A stretch of DNA of 64,000 nucleotides from JBEKIK01 sp963845975. Lineage in GTDB: Bacteria; Planctomycetota; Planctomycetia; Pirellulales; Thermoguttaceae. Within the stretch, counting starts at the first letter, position 1; every line of letters starts with the position of its first letter. Positions 53,293 through 62,698 of the stretch are shown here, in pieces. A program made the position numbers and the translations under genes. Where the stretch lies: contig CAWJUD010000001.1 of NCBI GenBank assembly GCA_963845975.1, positions 248,001 through 312,000 of the forward strand, written 5' to 3'. The notes under the pieces are model-generated. The model searched no databases, was not told the origin of the DNA, and saw nothing but the letters and a program-made list of their open reading frames with translations.

Positions 53293-53955
53293 CTATCCTC
53301 CACTGCTTGGTTGTCTTTTATCTGCTTCGACATACACACTCTCGGAAGCTCTCTCGTTAAGGTCCAATGGTTCATAATTCTCAATATGTGTTTCACCAGC
53401 CTGAAGAATCTGGGACTTTACAAATCCATGTTTTTCTAAAAGCTTGGACAGCGAGGCCCCATCGTACATCCACTGATGGTGGCGGGCTCCAGCAACAATG
53501 ACACGCAATCGCTGCGCAATTGTTCTGGGACGCGGCACGCACAATAAAGTGGCTTCGAGGAATGCATCTGCTTCACCGGACTTAATATATTGTTCAACAT
53601 GCTTTTTTAGATCTGGGACGGCAAATCTAATGATTCCTCCAACGCGGAGTATACGATAGGCCTCTTCTAGAAATATATCCGCCTCGGTCCGGTCAAGATG
53701 CTCAAGCATATGCGAACTGTAAAGCACGTCTACAGAGCCGTCTGGGATTGGAAGTCCCTTGGCGGCGTCTCCATACTCAATTTCATGGGAACGAGCAAAT
53801 TGAATGAAATGATACTGTCCTTCCTCGAGAATGCCAAGAGCTCTAAGGAGTTTCGGCAAGAATGAAATCTTTGAGATTCGAAGACTTAATGAGTTGTCAA
53901 AATTCCTCCACCCGCTTATCGGCGATTGTCCGCATCCTACATTGACTCGTTGCAT
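53293..53955 (-). CDS. Class I SAM-dependent methyltransferase
   Basis: 220 aa. Motif I is VNVGCGQSPISGWRNFDNS, motif II/III context is GLPIPDGSVDVLYSSHMLEH, and RILRVGGIIRFAVPDLKKHV follows. This is the methyltransferase type found in O-antigen clusters. Another gene of the same kind lies at 61993-62638. The target sugar position is unknown. An about 220-base gap downstream shows no gene. Confidence 0.87.
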   Translation of the reverse strand: MQRVNVGCGQSPISGWRNFDNSLSLRISKISFLPKLLRALGILEEGQYHFIQFARSHEIEYGDAAKGLPIPDGSVDVLYSSHMLEHLDRTEADIFLEEAYRILRVGGIIRFAVPDLKKHVEQYIKSGEADAFLEATLLCVPRPRTIAQRLRVIVAGARHHQWMYDGASLSKLLEKHGFVKSQILQAGETHIENYEPLDLNERASESVYVEADKRQPSSGG

Positions 53956-53959
53956 TATT

Positions 53960-55162
53960 TCAGGCGATCCTTTCTGTTGTTTTCTGCGTTTGACTCCAAT
54001 GATTAGCCAGCCTCTTTCTGCACGTCAACACCTTGGCGACACTGCAAGGGCCTAGGTGAAAATCGGAGACGGGCCGCCGTCCCAAAAGTCCTTCAATCAA
54101 GGCCACAAGACGTTCTGCCGCTATTTTTGGGCTCCAATACGCCGCTATTGTTTTCCAGGCTTCAACGCCGATCTCCCCGCATTTTTCGGGCTGTTCCAGT
54201 AAAGCGGAAACGATGGAACAAAGCTTGCCCACGTTGCCGCTCTCAAAAAGAAAGCCATTTCTTCCATGCTCAATCAATAAGGGCGCAGCCCCCGCCCCCT
54301 TGCTCGAAACTACACAGCAGCCTGAATCCATCGCCTCATTGATCACGGCTCCCCAGCCCTCGCGGTAATTGCTGGTCACCAGGAATATGTCGGCCTTAAG
54401 CATCGCCTTGCGAACGCCTTCCGGCGTCGTTGACGGGAAGAAACTCACGACATCTTCCAATCCATTCCGCTGACATTGTCGGACTAGTTTCGCTTTCATG
54501 GGACCATTGCCGATCACGTCCAGAGAAAACCGGCATGCCTGGCCTTTCAGCCTCCGAGCCAATTCTATCGTCAGGTCCACCCGTTTCCAATCCAGTATGC
54601 GTCCAGCCCAGAGCATTTTTACGACGTCATTCGCTCGATGCGGAGGAGGCTCGGTCCGTACCGCCGGAAAGTATCCCCAGGTCCATTTTCGGTCTTTGAA
54701 CATTCCCACACGCTGCATGTCCAACGGACAGTAGGCCCCCGCGGCGAGAAGATGGTAGTTGGGCCGATTCAAGGGCCACCAATCCCTGCAAAGACGTCGA
54801 AGCCACCAAACAATTCCCGGAATGAAGCCTCGTTTGAATATGCGTTCCGAGTATCTAAACGTCAGTTTTCCGCTACATATTCGCTCGCAAACCAGGTCCG
54901 TTGGAGCGTCGCCAATAACTACGCAGTCAAACGTATCGATACAATGATGCAAATACCTTTCTTGTTCCTCGGATTCCCAGACGCGGATCGCCCATGATAA
55001 GGCCTTGCTCGAATCCTCCCATCCCAGGGCGCGGCGTTCCTCGTCTGGCGGAGAGGTAAAAGCCATCCTGAAATTATCTCCCAGTAACCGAAACAGTTCG
55101 TCACCCACAGGTATTTGATGATGTGACGGTATATTGGTCATCATTAGGAGATTCGGATTCAT
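53960..55162 (-). CDS. GT4 glycosyltransferase
   Basis: About 400 aa from ATG 55162 (TTG at 55177 possible). MLWAGRILDWKRVDLTIELA and FSLDVIGNGPMKAKLVRQCQ open the C-terminal Rossmann half; VTSNYREGWGAVINEAMDSG carries the EX7E-type donor site. N-terminal acceptor domain: MMTNIPSHHQIPVGDELFRL and TFRYSERIFKRG. The last about 30 residues are basic and may contact the membrane. It is followed 4 bases later by the methyltransferase. Confidence 0.9.
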   Translation of the reverse strand: MNPNLLMMTNIPSHHQIPVGDELFRLLGDNFRMAFTSPPDEERRALGWEDSSKALSWAIRVWESEEQERYLHHCIDTFDCVVIGDAPTDLVCERICSGKLTFRYSERIFKRGFIPGIVWWLRRLCRDWWPLNRPNYHLLAAGAYCPLDMQRVGMFKDRKWTWGYFPAVRTEPPPHRANDVVKMLWAGRILDWKRVDLTIELARRLKGQACRFSLDVIGNGPMKAKLVRQCQRNGLEDVVSFFPSTTPEGVRKAMLKADIFLVTSNYREGWGAVINEAMDSGCCVVSSKGAGAAPLLIEHGRNGFLFESGNVGKLCSIVSALLEQPEKCGEIGVEAWKTIAAYWSPKIAAERLVALIEGLLGRRPVSDFHLGPCSVAKVLTCRKRLANHWSQTQKTTERIA

Positions 55163-55193
55163 TGGCTTCTTACGCAATATTATCTATGCAGCA

Positions 55194-55412
55194 TCAACTT
55201 TCCTTGATGTATTCGTAAAGACCGTACCCTTCGGAAAGCGGTTCGACCTTTTCAAGCCTGTTGCCCATTGCCGGCGGCTCCGAGCTTAATGGAGACACTA
55301 AGCCATATTGTTTGCACTTGATGGCGGCCAGGCGAGCTTGCAGATCGCCCCTGGTGTATGCCGCCGATTTTTCGGCTTTGTAATCAGAGGAGTCGCGTTT
55401 TCCATCCCCCAT
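55194..55412 (-). CDS. Small hydrophilic hypothetical protein
   Basis: 72 codons from ATG 55412, which has GGGGAGGG just upstream and starts 21 bases after the acyltransferase stop. The sequence (GDGKRDSSDYKAEKSAAYTR, LAAIKCKQYGLVSPLSSEPP, GNRLEKVEPLSEGYGLYEYI) has no membrane segment and no motif I recognise. The position and ribosome-binding site favour a real small gene, but it could also be leftover sequence. Confidence 0.4.
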   Translation of the reverse strand: MGDGKRDSSDYKAEKSAAYTRGDLQARLAAIKCKQYGLVSPLSSEPPAMGNRLEKVEPLSEGYGLYEYIKES

Positions 55413-55432
55413 TTTCCCTCCCCTTATGGCTC

Positions 55433-56419
55433 TCACATCTGAATTCGCTGCCCAATCGTCTTGATAATCGCCGCTTTGCATGGCATCTCAATATAATGAT
55501 ATGAATAATGTGCTATCAGAATCGCGCCGCTAATCGGCACTATGCTCATAAGTGGATATAACTGATAAACGACGGGCCTCCATTGTATTAGTCCAGCCGC
55601 CAAAAGGACGCAGATACCATGCCATAGATACAGAGAATAGCTTATGTTTCCAAAATACAGAGCAGTTGGATTGCTGAACAAACCACCATCGCGATTCTCC
55701 AATGATAAGACGGCCAGAACGATTCCCGTGGCGAAGATAACTTGAAAACGGTCGCCAGCGAAAAACATTCCAGTCAGGCATACCAAAAGAAGCGCATATG
55801 CCCAAGAACGTCGCTGGATACGATCACTATAGTAGTAGATAATGGCTCCTGCCGTAAATTCAGGAATGCAGCGTGAAAACAGACTTCCCACTTCAGACAA
55901 ACGTTCCCAAAATACTACTTGGGCCACTGCGATGGCTATCCAGACGACAATTAGAAAAGTTTTTTGTCGAGCCAACATGTAAATAAAAGGAAACAGCAAA
56001 ATGTAAACAACCATTTCATTCGATACGGACCACTTTGCCGCAACCGAACTAAACCCGGGTATATTAGCATCAAGGAACAGCATATTACCGACAAAATTGG
56101 CAAAACTCGTATCAAGTAAATGATTCGGTTTTAGGCCGGCCCATTTAATAGCGCTGTAGAGTGAGAAAAAAACGATTACGCAAAGCCAAGCCACTGGAAC
56201 GATACGCGCTATTCGATGAACCATATAGCGTCGGAACCGATTCCAGGAAAATGGCAAGTCTCGTCCATACACATGGCATAAGACATACCCGCTGAGAACA
56301 AAAAATACGTCGACCGCATGCCAGAAGTGCAATTGTATGACAACGGTAGTCCTCGTTAGATGCAGTAGCATGATTAATATGGCCATGTACCCACGCAAGC
56401 CGTGTAGAGTCCTAATCAT
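55433..56419 (-). CDS. Acyltransferase-3 family (OafA-like) membrane protein
   Basis: 328 aa, about 10 membrane helices. LHGLRGYMAILIMLLHLTRT holds the family His near helix 1, then WHAVDVFFVLSGYVLCHVYG and MVHRIARIVPVAWL with the conserved Arg residues. Near the end are YFGNISYSLYLWHGICVLLA and HYIEMPCKAAII. These proteins add acetyl or other acyl groups to glycans at the inner membrane. It would O-acylate the repeat unit. Confidence 0.92.
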   Translation of the reverse strand: MIRTLHGLRGYMAILIMLLHLTRTTVVIQLHFWHAVDVFFVLSGYVLCHVYGRDLPFSWNRFRRYMVHRIARIVPVAWLCVIVFFSLYSAIKWAGLKPNHLLDTSFANFVGNMLFLDANIPGFSSVAAKWSVSNEMVVYILLFPFIYMLARQKTFLIVVWIAIAVAQVVFWERLSEVGSLFSRCIPEFTAGAIIYYYSDRIQRRSWAYALLLVCLTGMFFAGDRFQVIFATGIVLAVLSLENRDGGLFSNPTALYFGNISYSLYLWHGICVLLAAGLIQWRPVVYQLYPLMSIVPISGAILIAHYSYHYIEMPCKAAIIKTIGQRIQM

Positions 56420-56423
56420 TTTT

Positions 56424-56561
56424 CTACTTGTTTTCCACCGGTCCGACTTTATCGTCTCTTTTCAAGACCACGACTTGATATGAGAACCTCATCAACAATT
56501 CATAGGCCGCCGTCAAACCGGCGGGACCAGCTCCGACAACAACCACTACGGGATCTGCCAT
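56424..56561 (-). pseudogene. N-terminal stub of an FAD/NAD-binding oxidoreductase
   Basis: A 45-codon frame from ATG 56561 reads DPVVVVVGAGPAGLTAAYEL, the GxGxxG/A dinucleotide-binding loop of FAD-dependent amine oxidase-like or UDP-galactopyranose mutase-like proteins. It then reads FSYQVVVLKRDDKVGPVENK and stops. The rest of the roughly 400-500 aa enzyme is absent; the acyltransferase begins 5 bases later. It is a deletion remnant. Confidence 0.8.
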
Positions 56562-56637
56562 GTCTCTGTCACCTTTTACCTTGAAGATTAGTATTTGAAA
56601 AGAAATACAAACGATTCATCAAATGCCGCTTGTTGCT

Positions 56638-57567
56638 TTATTTAGCTCCTGATCGACGCCGTAACACCTTCGAGGTAACACTTACATTACCGATATCGGG
56701 CCTGGTGCTTGGATCGGAATAAAACGCCACGCCTTCCGCATCGAGCGGATTGCGGGTGCGAATCCCTGTGAGCATTCCCCGAATCATTGCAAACGGAAGC
56801 CGGACTATCCCAATGCCCGCGTATTTTACACCCGACAGGAAGTGAGAGACAAATAATCGCACACAGAATAGGGTGGCCGTCGAATAGGGGAGGTATCGGA
56901 ACAGAACCATGGCGTAATTTCTGGCCCAGAAGATTTGTCGTTGAAGTGAAATGCTTCCCGACCGCCTCAAAACGAAATGCTTGGCTTGAATATCTGGAAT
57001 ATACACGGTTTTACATCCGGCGGCTCGGACCCGCATGCTGAATTCGATTTCTTCGCCGCCAAAGAAGCAATACTCGTCTAAATAGCCGACCTTTGCAAAT
57101 ATGGCTTGCCGAATCGCATGAGCGGCGCCGTGGAAATTGCCAACCGGCACGCGCACCGGGCCATGTTCGTTATGGCTTGCCCCCGAAGTACCGTGGATTA
57201 TGCGAAAAGCGAGGATGCCGGCGTCCGGAATCTCGTCAAAGGCGGTCGGCACGCGCTCTAGAGCGTCTAAAGCCATCAAGGAATCATCGTCAAGGTAAAC
57301 GGTGAACTCCCGCCTCGAATGCTTGAAGCCCAGGTTGCGTCCCCCTGCCACCCCAAGGTTTTCTTGCGACAAAATGATTTCAAGATTGGGAGTGTTTCCA
57401 AACTGAGATAAGAACTGACGTACGTCAACTCCAGATGCATTATCTACAAAGCTTACCTGCACGCCATGTCGAACGGCAGGGAGTAATAGCTCGTCGAACA
57501 ACCGCGGCAAGCAATCAAGGCGGTTGTGCGAAAGGACGACCAATTGAATTCGATCGAATGACGTCAT
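56638..57567 (-). CDS. GT2 glycosyltransferase
   Basis: 309 aa, GT-A fold. LVVLSHNRLDCLPRLFDELL, SFVDNASGVDVRQFL, LSQENLGVAGGRNLGFKHSR and VYLDDDSLMALDALERVP (the metal/UDP-binding Asp triplet), then FFGGEEIEFSMRVRAAGCKT with the catalytic acidic pair. A hydrophobic region at about 230-260 may attach it to the membrane. It adds one sugar of the repeat unit; the donor is unknown. Confidence 0.92.
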   Translation of the reverse strand: MTSFDRIQLVVLSHNRLDCLPRLFDELLLPAVRHGVQVSFVDNASGVDVRQFLSQFGNTPNLEIILSQENLGVAGGRNLGFKHSRREFTVYLDDDSLMALDALERVPTAFDEIPDAGILAFRIIHGTSGASHNEHGPVRVPVGNFHGAAHAIRQAIFAKVGYLDEYCFFGGEEIEFSMRVRAAGCKTVYIPDIQAKHFVLRRSGSISLQRQIFWARNYAMVLFRYLPYSTATLFCVRLFVSHFLSGVKYAGIGIVRLPFAMIRGMLTGIRTRNPLDAEGVAFYSDPSTRPDIGNVSVTSKVLRRRSGAK

Positions 57568-57573
57568 GAGGCG

Positions 57574-58365
57574 TTAGCCTGGGATGTTGAAACTACTATC
57601 GCGGGGCGACAAGTGCTGCTGCGTGCGGAGGACCTTGCGCTTTATCCTCGCTGCAAGCTCACGCGCAAGTCGCCGGGTTGAAATGTACTCGAGGCTGATA
57701 AACCGGTTGAACAATTCCGGGTGAACCAAACGCAGTGGGATATCGACCGCAGAGGAACTGCACGCCAGCACCTCCGGATATTCGTCCAGGCGTTCTTTCC
57801 GGATGTAGAGGAACGAGTTTTGGCAATACCAAGGTTCCACTTGGGGGTTGCTCCAAATAGCAGGTCAGATGACGTCAAAGCGGCAGAATCCTCGATCGGC
57901 GAATTTGGCGGACCAGTAGTCAGGCCACTGCTCGTTCACGTGGTTGGCGCCGCCTTGGCCGGGGATGGCCGCGGAGAAACACACGACGGGAGCCAGGGAC
58001 GTCAACAGTTTGAGCAATTGATCGGCGTTCTCCTTCGGAATGTGCTCTGCGACCTCGAGGCAGATGGCCAAGTCCTTTTCCGGCAAAGAGACCGAGGCGA
58101 AGGCGTTGGCCAAGTCCACGCCCATGAACACATCCTTGGGAATTAGTAGCCGCTGGCGATCCACGTAATCGCCGTCGATCCTGAGAATATCGGTCACGCC
58201 ATGTTCGCGAAAGGCGCTCAGCCAGGTTCCCACTCCACAGCCGACATCCACCACAGACTTTGGCGACAATAAGGCGCACAGGATGGGCACAACCACTGAG
58301 GCTGACTGTCTCGAACCCTCGCACTGACTGTTATAAAAACTGTCGTTGTAAATTGTTTGTACCAC
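57574..58365 (-). CDS. SAM-dependent methyltransferase interrupted by in-frame TGA
   Basis: The protein reads through from 58365 to 57574 in one frame except for a TGA at 57867-57865. Before it: VVDVGCGVGTWLSAFREHG (motif I), AICLEVAEHIPKENADQLLK and ADRGFCRFDVI. After it: PAIWSNPQVEPWYCQNSFLY. Relatives have Arg at the stop position (an FDxIRPxxW block), so CGA to TGA is the simplest reading. The downstream part (88 codons) contains the rest of the domain. Either a point nonsense mutation or a base-call error. Confidence 0.8.
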
Positions 58366-58418
58366 AAGGCGTCTCCTGATGATATGACTTCAACGACTCC
58401 CAACTGCACGCAGCGCGA

Positions 58419-59762
58419 CTATCGCATTGCACCGCCGAGCTGAAGTGCCGAACAGAGCATCTGGCGGAAGGACGCCTGGATGATCGGAAGGTTATGATTT
58501 GCAAGTGCCAAAGACCATGCAGACGCGACGACGCGTTTGCGATCGTCCTCGTCGGAGATCAATCTCTCAAATGCCCGGGCCAACAGAGCCGGGTCCTGCC
58601 TGTCGACGACTGCGGCCCATTGGCCCTCCTGCGCGTAACGGGTGATTCCGGTTACCGGATGGGAGTAGACGACGATCGGCTTGCCGCTAAACATGAACAA
58701 ATGTGCTTTAGAGGACACGCTCAGCTTGATGAGCTTGGCCGCTGCATCAAACCGCTCGGGAAGGAACAGCGCATCGGCTCCGCGTAGGACGGCGGCTAGA
58801 TCGTCGTGTGATGGGCAGGGCGCGAATTCGACGTAGCGAAATCGCTCCTGCTGCACAGCCGAGTCGCTAGGCCGATTCACCGGGAAGATTGTGGCACGCA
58901 CACGGCGGCCCGCGGCGGCGAGAATTGCACAGGCTCGATCCAGGTCTCGCAGCAGCGGCCAACGATGCCGATCGAATACTCCCGTGCTGACGATCCAGAG
59001 TTCGTCGGAAGCCGCCAGCCGTTTGGGCGCTGCCGCTGCGAAACGCGCGGGATCATCGCCATGCATGAGGACTGCGAAGGAGCACTGGTAGCGGGCCGAA
59101 TACTCCTGCTGCATTGCAGGGTTGAATGCCACGCGCACCGCGGATCGTCTGGCCAATTTCCGCGAGGAACGGGCAACGGCGCAGCGCGCCGGCCAACTAA
59201 GCAAACAAGACATTATTCCGTCAAGGCGATAAAGATCGCAGGGCCAATCGTCCGTCGGATAATAGCAAATCGGAATCCCAAGATTCTTTGAAAGCATTAA
59301 CGGGAGCCAGGTAAACGTTAGATTATAGCCCTGGGCTAAGATCACGTCTGGGCGAAACTCCTCAACCCACGCCCGCATCGGCGGGGAAAGGTGGGGGGCA
59401 AAGATCAGTTCGTAGATGCCGGTGTCGACTAATAATCGTTTTCCCAACGAACTGAGGGACATGCGGCGGTTGGCCGCGGTACTACCTGAGGCTTTAGTGT
59501 TTTTTTCTCCGGCGTTTGACACATCCGTTTTCAACCGATAGAACAACTTGCCAAGCCGCCGGTCTTGCGGCCCCAACTTGTAATAGTGACCGAAAAAGCC
59601 CTCATCGCCCGTGTCGCCGCTGCTGTAAATCTGCGCCACCTTATCCCGCGGCCAACTGCCGAAAAGATTGCGCAGGAGCAAGCCGTTATTCGCGGAATCG
59701 ACCGCATTGATGCGGCCCATAACCGCCACAAGCACGCGGAGATATTTCGAATCTTCAACCAT
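58419..59762 (-). CDS. GT4-like glycosyltransferase
   Basis: 447 aa. NAVDSANNGLLLRNLFGSWP, VEEFRPDVILAQGYNLTFTW, PICYYPTDDWPCDLYRLDGI, RYVEFAPCPSHDDLAAVLRG and PERFDAAAKLIKLSVSSKAH, FSGKPIVVYSHPVTGI. This is a GT-B fold of the Glu-less or short-motif type; family placement is weaker than for its neighbours. The start overlaps the upstream gene by 8 bases. Confidence 0.78.
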   Translation of the reverse strand: MVEDSKYLRVLVAVMGRINAVDSANNGLLLRNLFGSWPRDKVAQIYSSGDTGDEGFFGHYYKLGPQDRRLGKLFYRLKTDVSNAGEKNTKASGSTAANRRMSLSSLGKRLLVDTGIYELIFAPHLSPPMRAWVEEFRPDVILAQGYNLTFTWLPLMLSKNLGIPICYYPTDDWPCDLYRLDGIMSCLLSWPARCAVARSSRKLARRSAVRVAFNPAMQQEYSARYQCSFAVLMHGDDPARFAAAAPKRLAASDELWIVSTGVFDRHRWPLLRDLDRACAILAAAGRRVRATIFPVNRPSDSAVQQERFRYVEFAPCPSHDDLAAVLRGADALFLPERFDAAAKLIKLSVSSKAHLFMFSGKPIVVYSHPVTGITRYAQEGQWAAVVDRQDPALLARAFERLISDEDDRKRVVASAWSLALANHNLPIIQASFRQMLCSALQLGGAMR

Positions 59763-60690
59763 TTAGGCGCCGTAAGATCCCTCTTCTTATTCTTTTATAT
59801 GTTACTATTAAAGGATTCCTACAAATCCTATATTTCGCTTTAAACGCAGCGAACTTGGGCGGATCTTTTCTTGCCATCTTAGCAAGAAAATGTTTATCCG
59901 CAGGCAGATGCAAAAGGGAACATTTCTCAAAACATTCAAATGGTTTTTGGGGATGCAAGGTTTTGGAACTCCAGAACCTCCCTACAATTCCCAAGGTTCC
60001 CGCATCGGCAACGTATATCCCTTTCCTTCTCATTATCTCCAAGGCCGCTGATGTCACTGCTTCGTCACCTACATGATGTATTTGCCTGATCACGTTTAAA
60101 TAATTATCGTATATTTTATCAATCTCTGCTGAAAGGATTGCAAAAAAACCTGGAGTTCCACAAATAAATTCCCCCCCCGACCATCTTCCTTCACTCTTGA
60201 GATGATGGATCGACTCCAAATCGTGAATAATTACATCAGAACCGAAAACGGGAATAACTTGATCAGAAATATCATAAAACATTGGAATGCTGTCTTCTAT
60301 ATTATTAAAGAAAGCGGCGGGAAAATCATTAATGCATATCATGTCCAAATCGCACAACCCTACGTATTTATCGCTTAATGAAGCTAAATGACGAAAAACA
60401 TCCAGTTTAAAATGCGCGGAATAAAACCTTACCCCTGATGGGACTTTGGTTCGAAATGAAATTTCTTCAACATGTAATTTCTTCCCTTCATTTCCGACGA
60501 TTTCATCTACGGCTCTTTTATTGTTTGTCAGCAAGACAAATTCAACGCCTCGAGGTTGGAGAGAGTTAGATAGATTAATTGCGTTATTCACATAAATGCC
60601 AATCTGATCTTGAAAGCTCTTTACAAAAATATTCTCGGCGGAATGCTCGGATGCTTCAAGATGCAGCAACCCAAATAATCTGATCCTCAT
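59755..60690 (-). CDS. Putative GT-A-fold glycosyltransferase (GT8-like), A/T-rich
   Basis: About 311 aa from ATG 60690, with GGGGAG 5 bases upstream. ASLSDKYVGLCDLDMICIND carries a DxD-like DLDM motif; RFYSAHFKLDVFRHLASLSD and GEFICGTPGFFAILSAEI also fit a GT-A nucleotide-sugar transferase. The C-terminus is basic (CRNPLIVTYKRIRRGILRRL). I cannot assign a CAZy family with confidence. The gene is visibly richer in A and T than those around it, which suggests separate acquisition. Confidence 0.62.
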   Translation of the reverse strand: MRIRLFGLLHLEASEHSAENIFVKSFQDQIGIYVNNAINLSNSLQPRGVEFVLLTNNKRAVDEIVGNEGKKLHVEEISFRTKVPSGVRFYSAHFKLDVFRHLASLSDKYVGLCDLDMICINDFPAAFFNNIEDSIPMFYDISDQVIPVFGSDVIIHDLESIHHLKSEGRWSGGEFICGTPGFFAILSAEIDKIYDNYLNVIRQIHHVGDEAVTSAALEIMRRKGIYVADAGTLGIVGRFWSSKTLHPQKPFECFEKCSLLHLPADKHFLAKMARKDPPKFAAFKAKYRICRNPLIVTYKRIRRGILRRLNG

Positions 60691-60724
60691 TTGTTCTCCC
60701 CGCGTTAATCGGCAAGTTTTTGGA

Positions 60725-61986
60725 TCATCGACAACGCTCCTCTTCGCCCAAAATCTGCCGGTAGATTTCCAACTGCCGACCAACGAGCCGCTGGCAATCG
60801 TTACGAACCGCGGCGATTTTCCGCGATTCCCGCGAGACCCGCAGGGCCAGGTCCCGATCAGTCAATAAGCGTTCCAGTTGGTAGGCGCACATCGTCTCAT
60901 CCCCCGGCGGAAAAAAAAGGCTGGAGTCCTCGTCCTTGGCGAGGGAAGGCAGGCCTCCGACATAAGACACCACCGTCGGCGTGCCAATGGCCATGGCTTC
61001 CTGCATCGCGGTACAGCAGTTTTCGATGAAGGTGGGGATGACCACGGCCGAGGCCTTCTTCAGTTCTGCAACGATTTGCTCGGTGCCCAGCGGTCCGAGC
61101 CACTCAATCGCGTCCGTCAGGCCCAATTGCCGAATCATCCGGTTGACCCATCGGATATAGCCGTCCTGGCGAATTCCCGGGCGCTGGTGAGCGCCGGCGA
61201 TCCGTAGACGAACATCTGGGATTCGCTTTTTCAGTAGCCCAAGCGCCCGGATCGCCACGTGTAGTCCCTTGAACGGCGAGGAGTAGGATGCCATGCAAAA
61301 AACGGTGGGCCGGCCGGGCGATTGCCAACCGTCGGCGTCGTAAAAAGGCTGCCGCAATGCCAAATCGATCGGGAATAGGTGGGCATCGGGGTTGACGGCC
61401 TTGACGTGCGAGGCCACCCACGAACTTTGCACATCCACGAACCGGTGGCCTCGAATCATTTCTTCTTCGCGCAAACCCCAGCGTGCAAAGTCGCGCCGAT
61501 CGGAGTGCATTGTCCGACGTTTGAGCAACTCTTTGACTCCGATACAGCGAAACTGTTCCGGCAACGTCAAATCGCCGTAGAACACTTTGGCGATCTGACC
61601 CTTCAATCCCTGCATCTCCAGAAGCGACGGATATGTCAGCAGGCCACGCGCAGGCAGCAGCCCCCAAAAGGCTTCGGTTCCCCAAGCGTGAACCAGATCG
61701 GGCAAAAACTCATCGGCAGCCGCAATAATGGCCTGGACCATCGAGGCCGCCGGCAGGCCGTCGCGCCTAGCGGCGTTCCGCCGGGCATAATCCACTGCTT
61801 CACCTGGCGATAATCGCGTCGGGTGAGTTGCCTTGCCGGACCAGGGGCGACAATTCCCAGTTCGACGGCGCCGGAATCCATCAGCCCGCGAGCCATGGCC
61901 CCCAGCCAAGTGCCGGTTCCACTGGCGCCTGAATCGCTCAACGGGCAGTTACAAAGCCACAGGATTTTAAGCTTGCTTTGGCTCAC
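60725..61986 (-). CDS. GT4 glycosyltransferase, one frame change
   Basis: About 420 aa in two frames that join at about 61765. The first, from ATG 61986, gives LKILWLCNCPLSDSGASGTG and LGAMARGLMDSGAVELGIVA; the second gives RRDGLPAASMVQAIIAAADE, DLVHAWGTEAFWGLLPARGL, FCMASYSSPFKGLHVAIRAL and TFIENCCTAMQEAMAIGTPT with the donor-site EX7E. One base seems to be missing in GCCGCTAGGCGCGACGG. Taken whole, it is a normal GT4 with an HAWGTE acceptor block. Confidence 0.82.
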
Positions 61987-61992
61987 GACTTT

Positions 61993-62638
61993 CTACTTGC
62001 AGCATTGAGCATAAAGCGATTCGTGCTGTCGCGCCGCCACGCCGATCGTTGGGTCAAATGACCGAAGTTGCACATTACGAAAGCCGGCGGTTCGCAGCAT
62101 GTTCAAGAGGATCTTGTCGTCAAAGAGATATTTGTGGCAGCCGTCCATGTACGCAATGAAGTTCACCAGATCGAGCCGGCCGTAGGGACAGGGAACCTGA
62201 TATCCATTCACGTACTTCCGGGTATCGATGGATTCCCCGCCCATGTAAAGGCCAATCCAGAGTTTTGCGTTAGGCACGGCGACGCTCAGTGTGCCGCCAG
62301 GAATCAAGACGCGCTTACACTCAGCTAACAACGTTTGAAGTTCGTTCGGCAATAAATGTTCAAACACGTGCGATGAATATAGCCGCTCGATGGAATTGTC
62401 GGGGAATGGCACTTTCCGGCACAGATCCCAGCACAGGTCACACGCGGGGCTCAGGTCAAGGGCTGTCCAACCGCGCTCTCCGCGTCTAGCGCCGGCGCCG
62501 ATGTCGAGCCAAATTGGCCGGTTGGCGCAGGATTAGTCTCCTAACTCGGCCCTTGGTCGGCAGTTGCTGAAGGCGGGATCGCACCCATCTGTAGCAGTTT
62601 TTAGCAGGCTCCGGAACATACGACTTGATATTCATCAT
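61993..62638 (-). CDS. Class I SAM-dependent methyltransferase, one frame change
   Basis: Two frames make one protein of about 214 aa. The first, from ATG 62638 (CCGGAGG upstream), gives NIKSYVPEPAKNCYRWVRSR. The second gives IWLDIGAGARRGERGWTALD (motif I), VPFPDNSIERLYSSHVFEHL, CKRVLIPGGTLSVAVPNAKL and LLNMLRTAGFRNVQLRSFDP. They join at about 62515 through one extra base. Similar to the methyltransferase at 53293. The target sugar is unknown. Confidence 0.8.
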
Positions 62639-62670
62639 ATCGTCAACCTCCGGTGACCAGGACGCATGTA

Positions 62671-62698
62671 AGCCGCCTCCGGCAGAGCCGGAGGCTTT
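62671..62698. terminator. GCCTCCGGC-TCT-GCCGGAGGC hairpin after the polymerase gene
   Basis: A perfect 9-bp stem with a 3-base loop that begins at the stop of the 62698-63989 gene (minus strand). No U-run follows, so it could be a dispersed repeat or an RNA-stabilising hairpin rather than a true terminator. The downstream ribosome-binding site follows within 40 bases. Confidence 0.5.

Noticed and set aside
55194..55412. Small hydrophilic frame as a toxin or antitoxin
   Set aside because: There is no partner gene, no toxin or antitoxin motif and no regulatory repeat. I keep it only as a low-confidence hypothetical.
57865..57867. Selenocysteine or other recoding at the in-frame TGA
   Set aside because: The family has Arg, not Cys, at that place, and no SECIS-like hairpin was seen after the codon.
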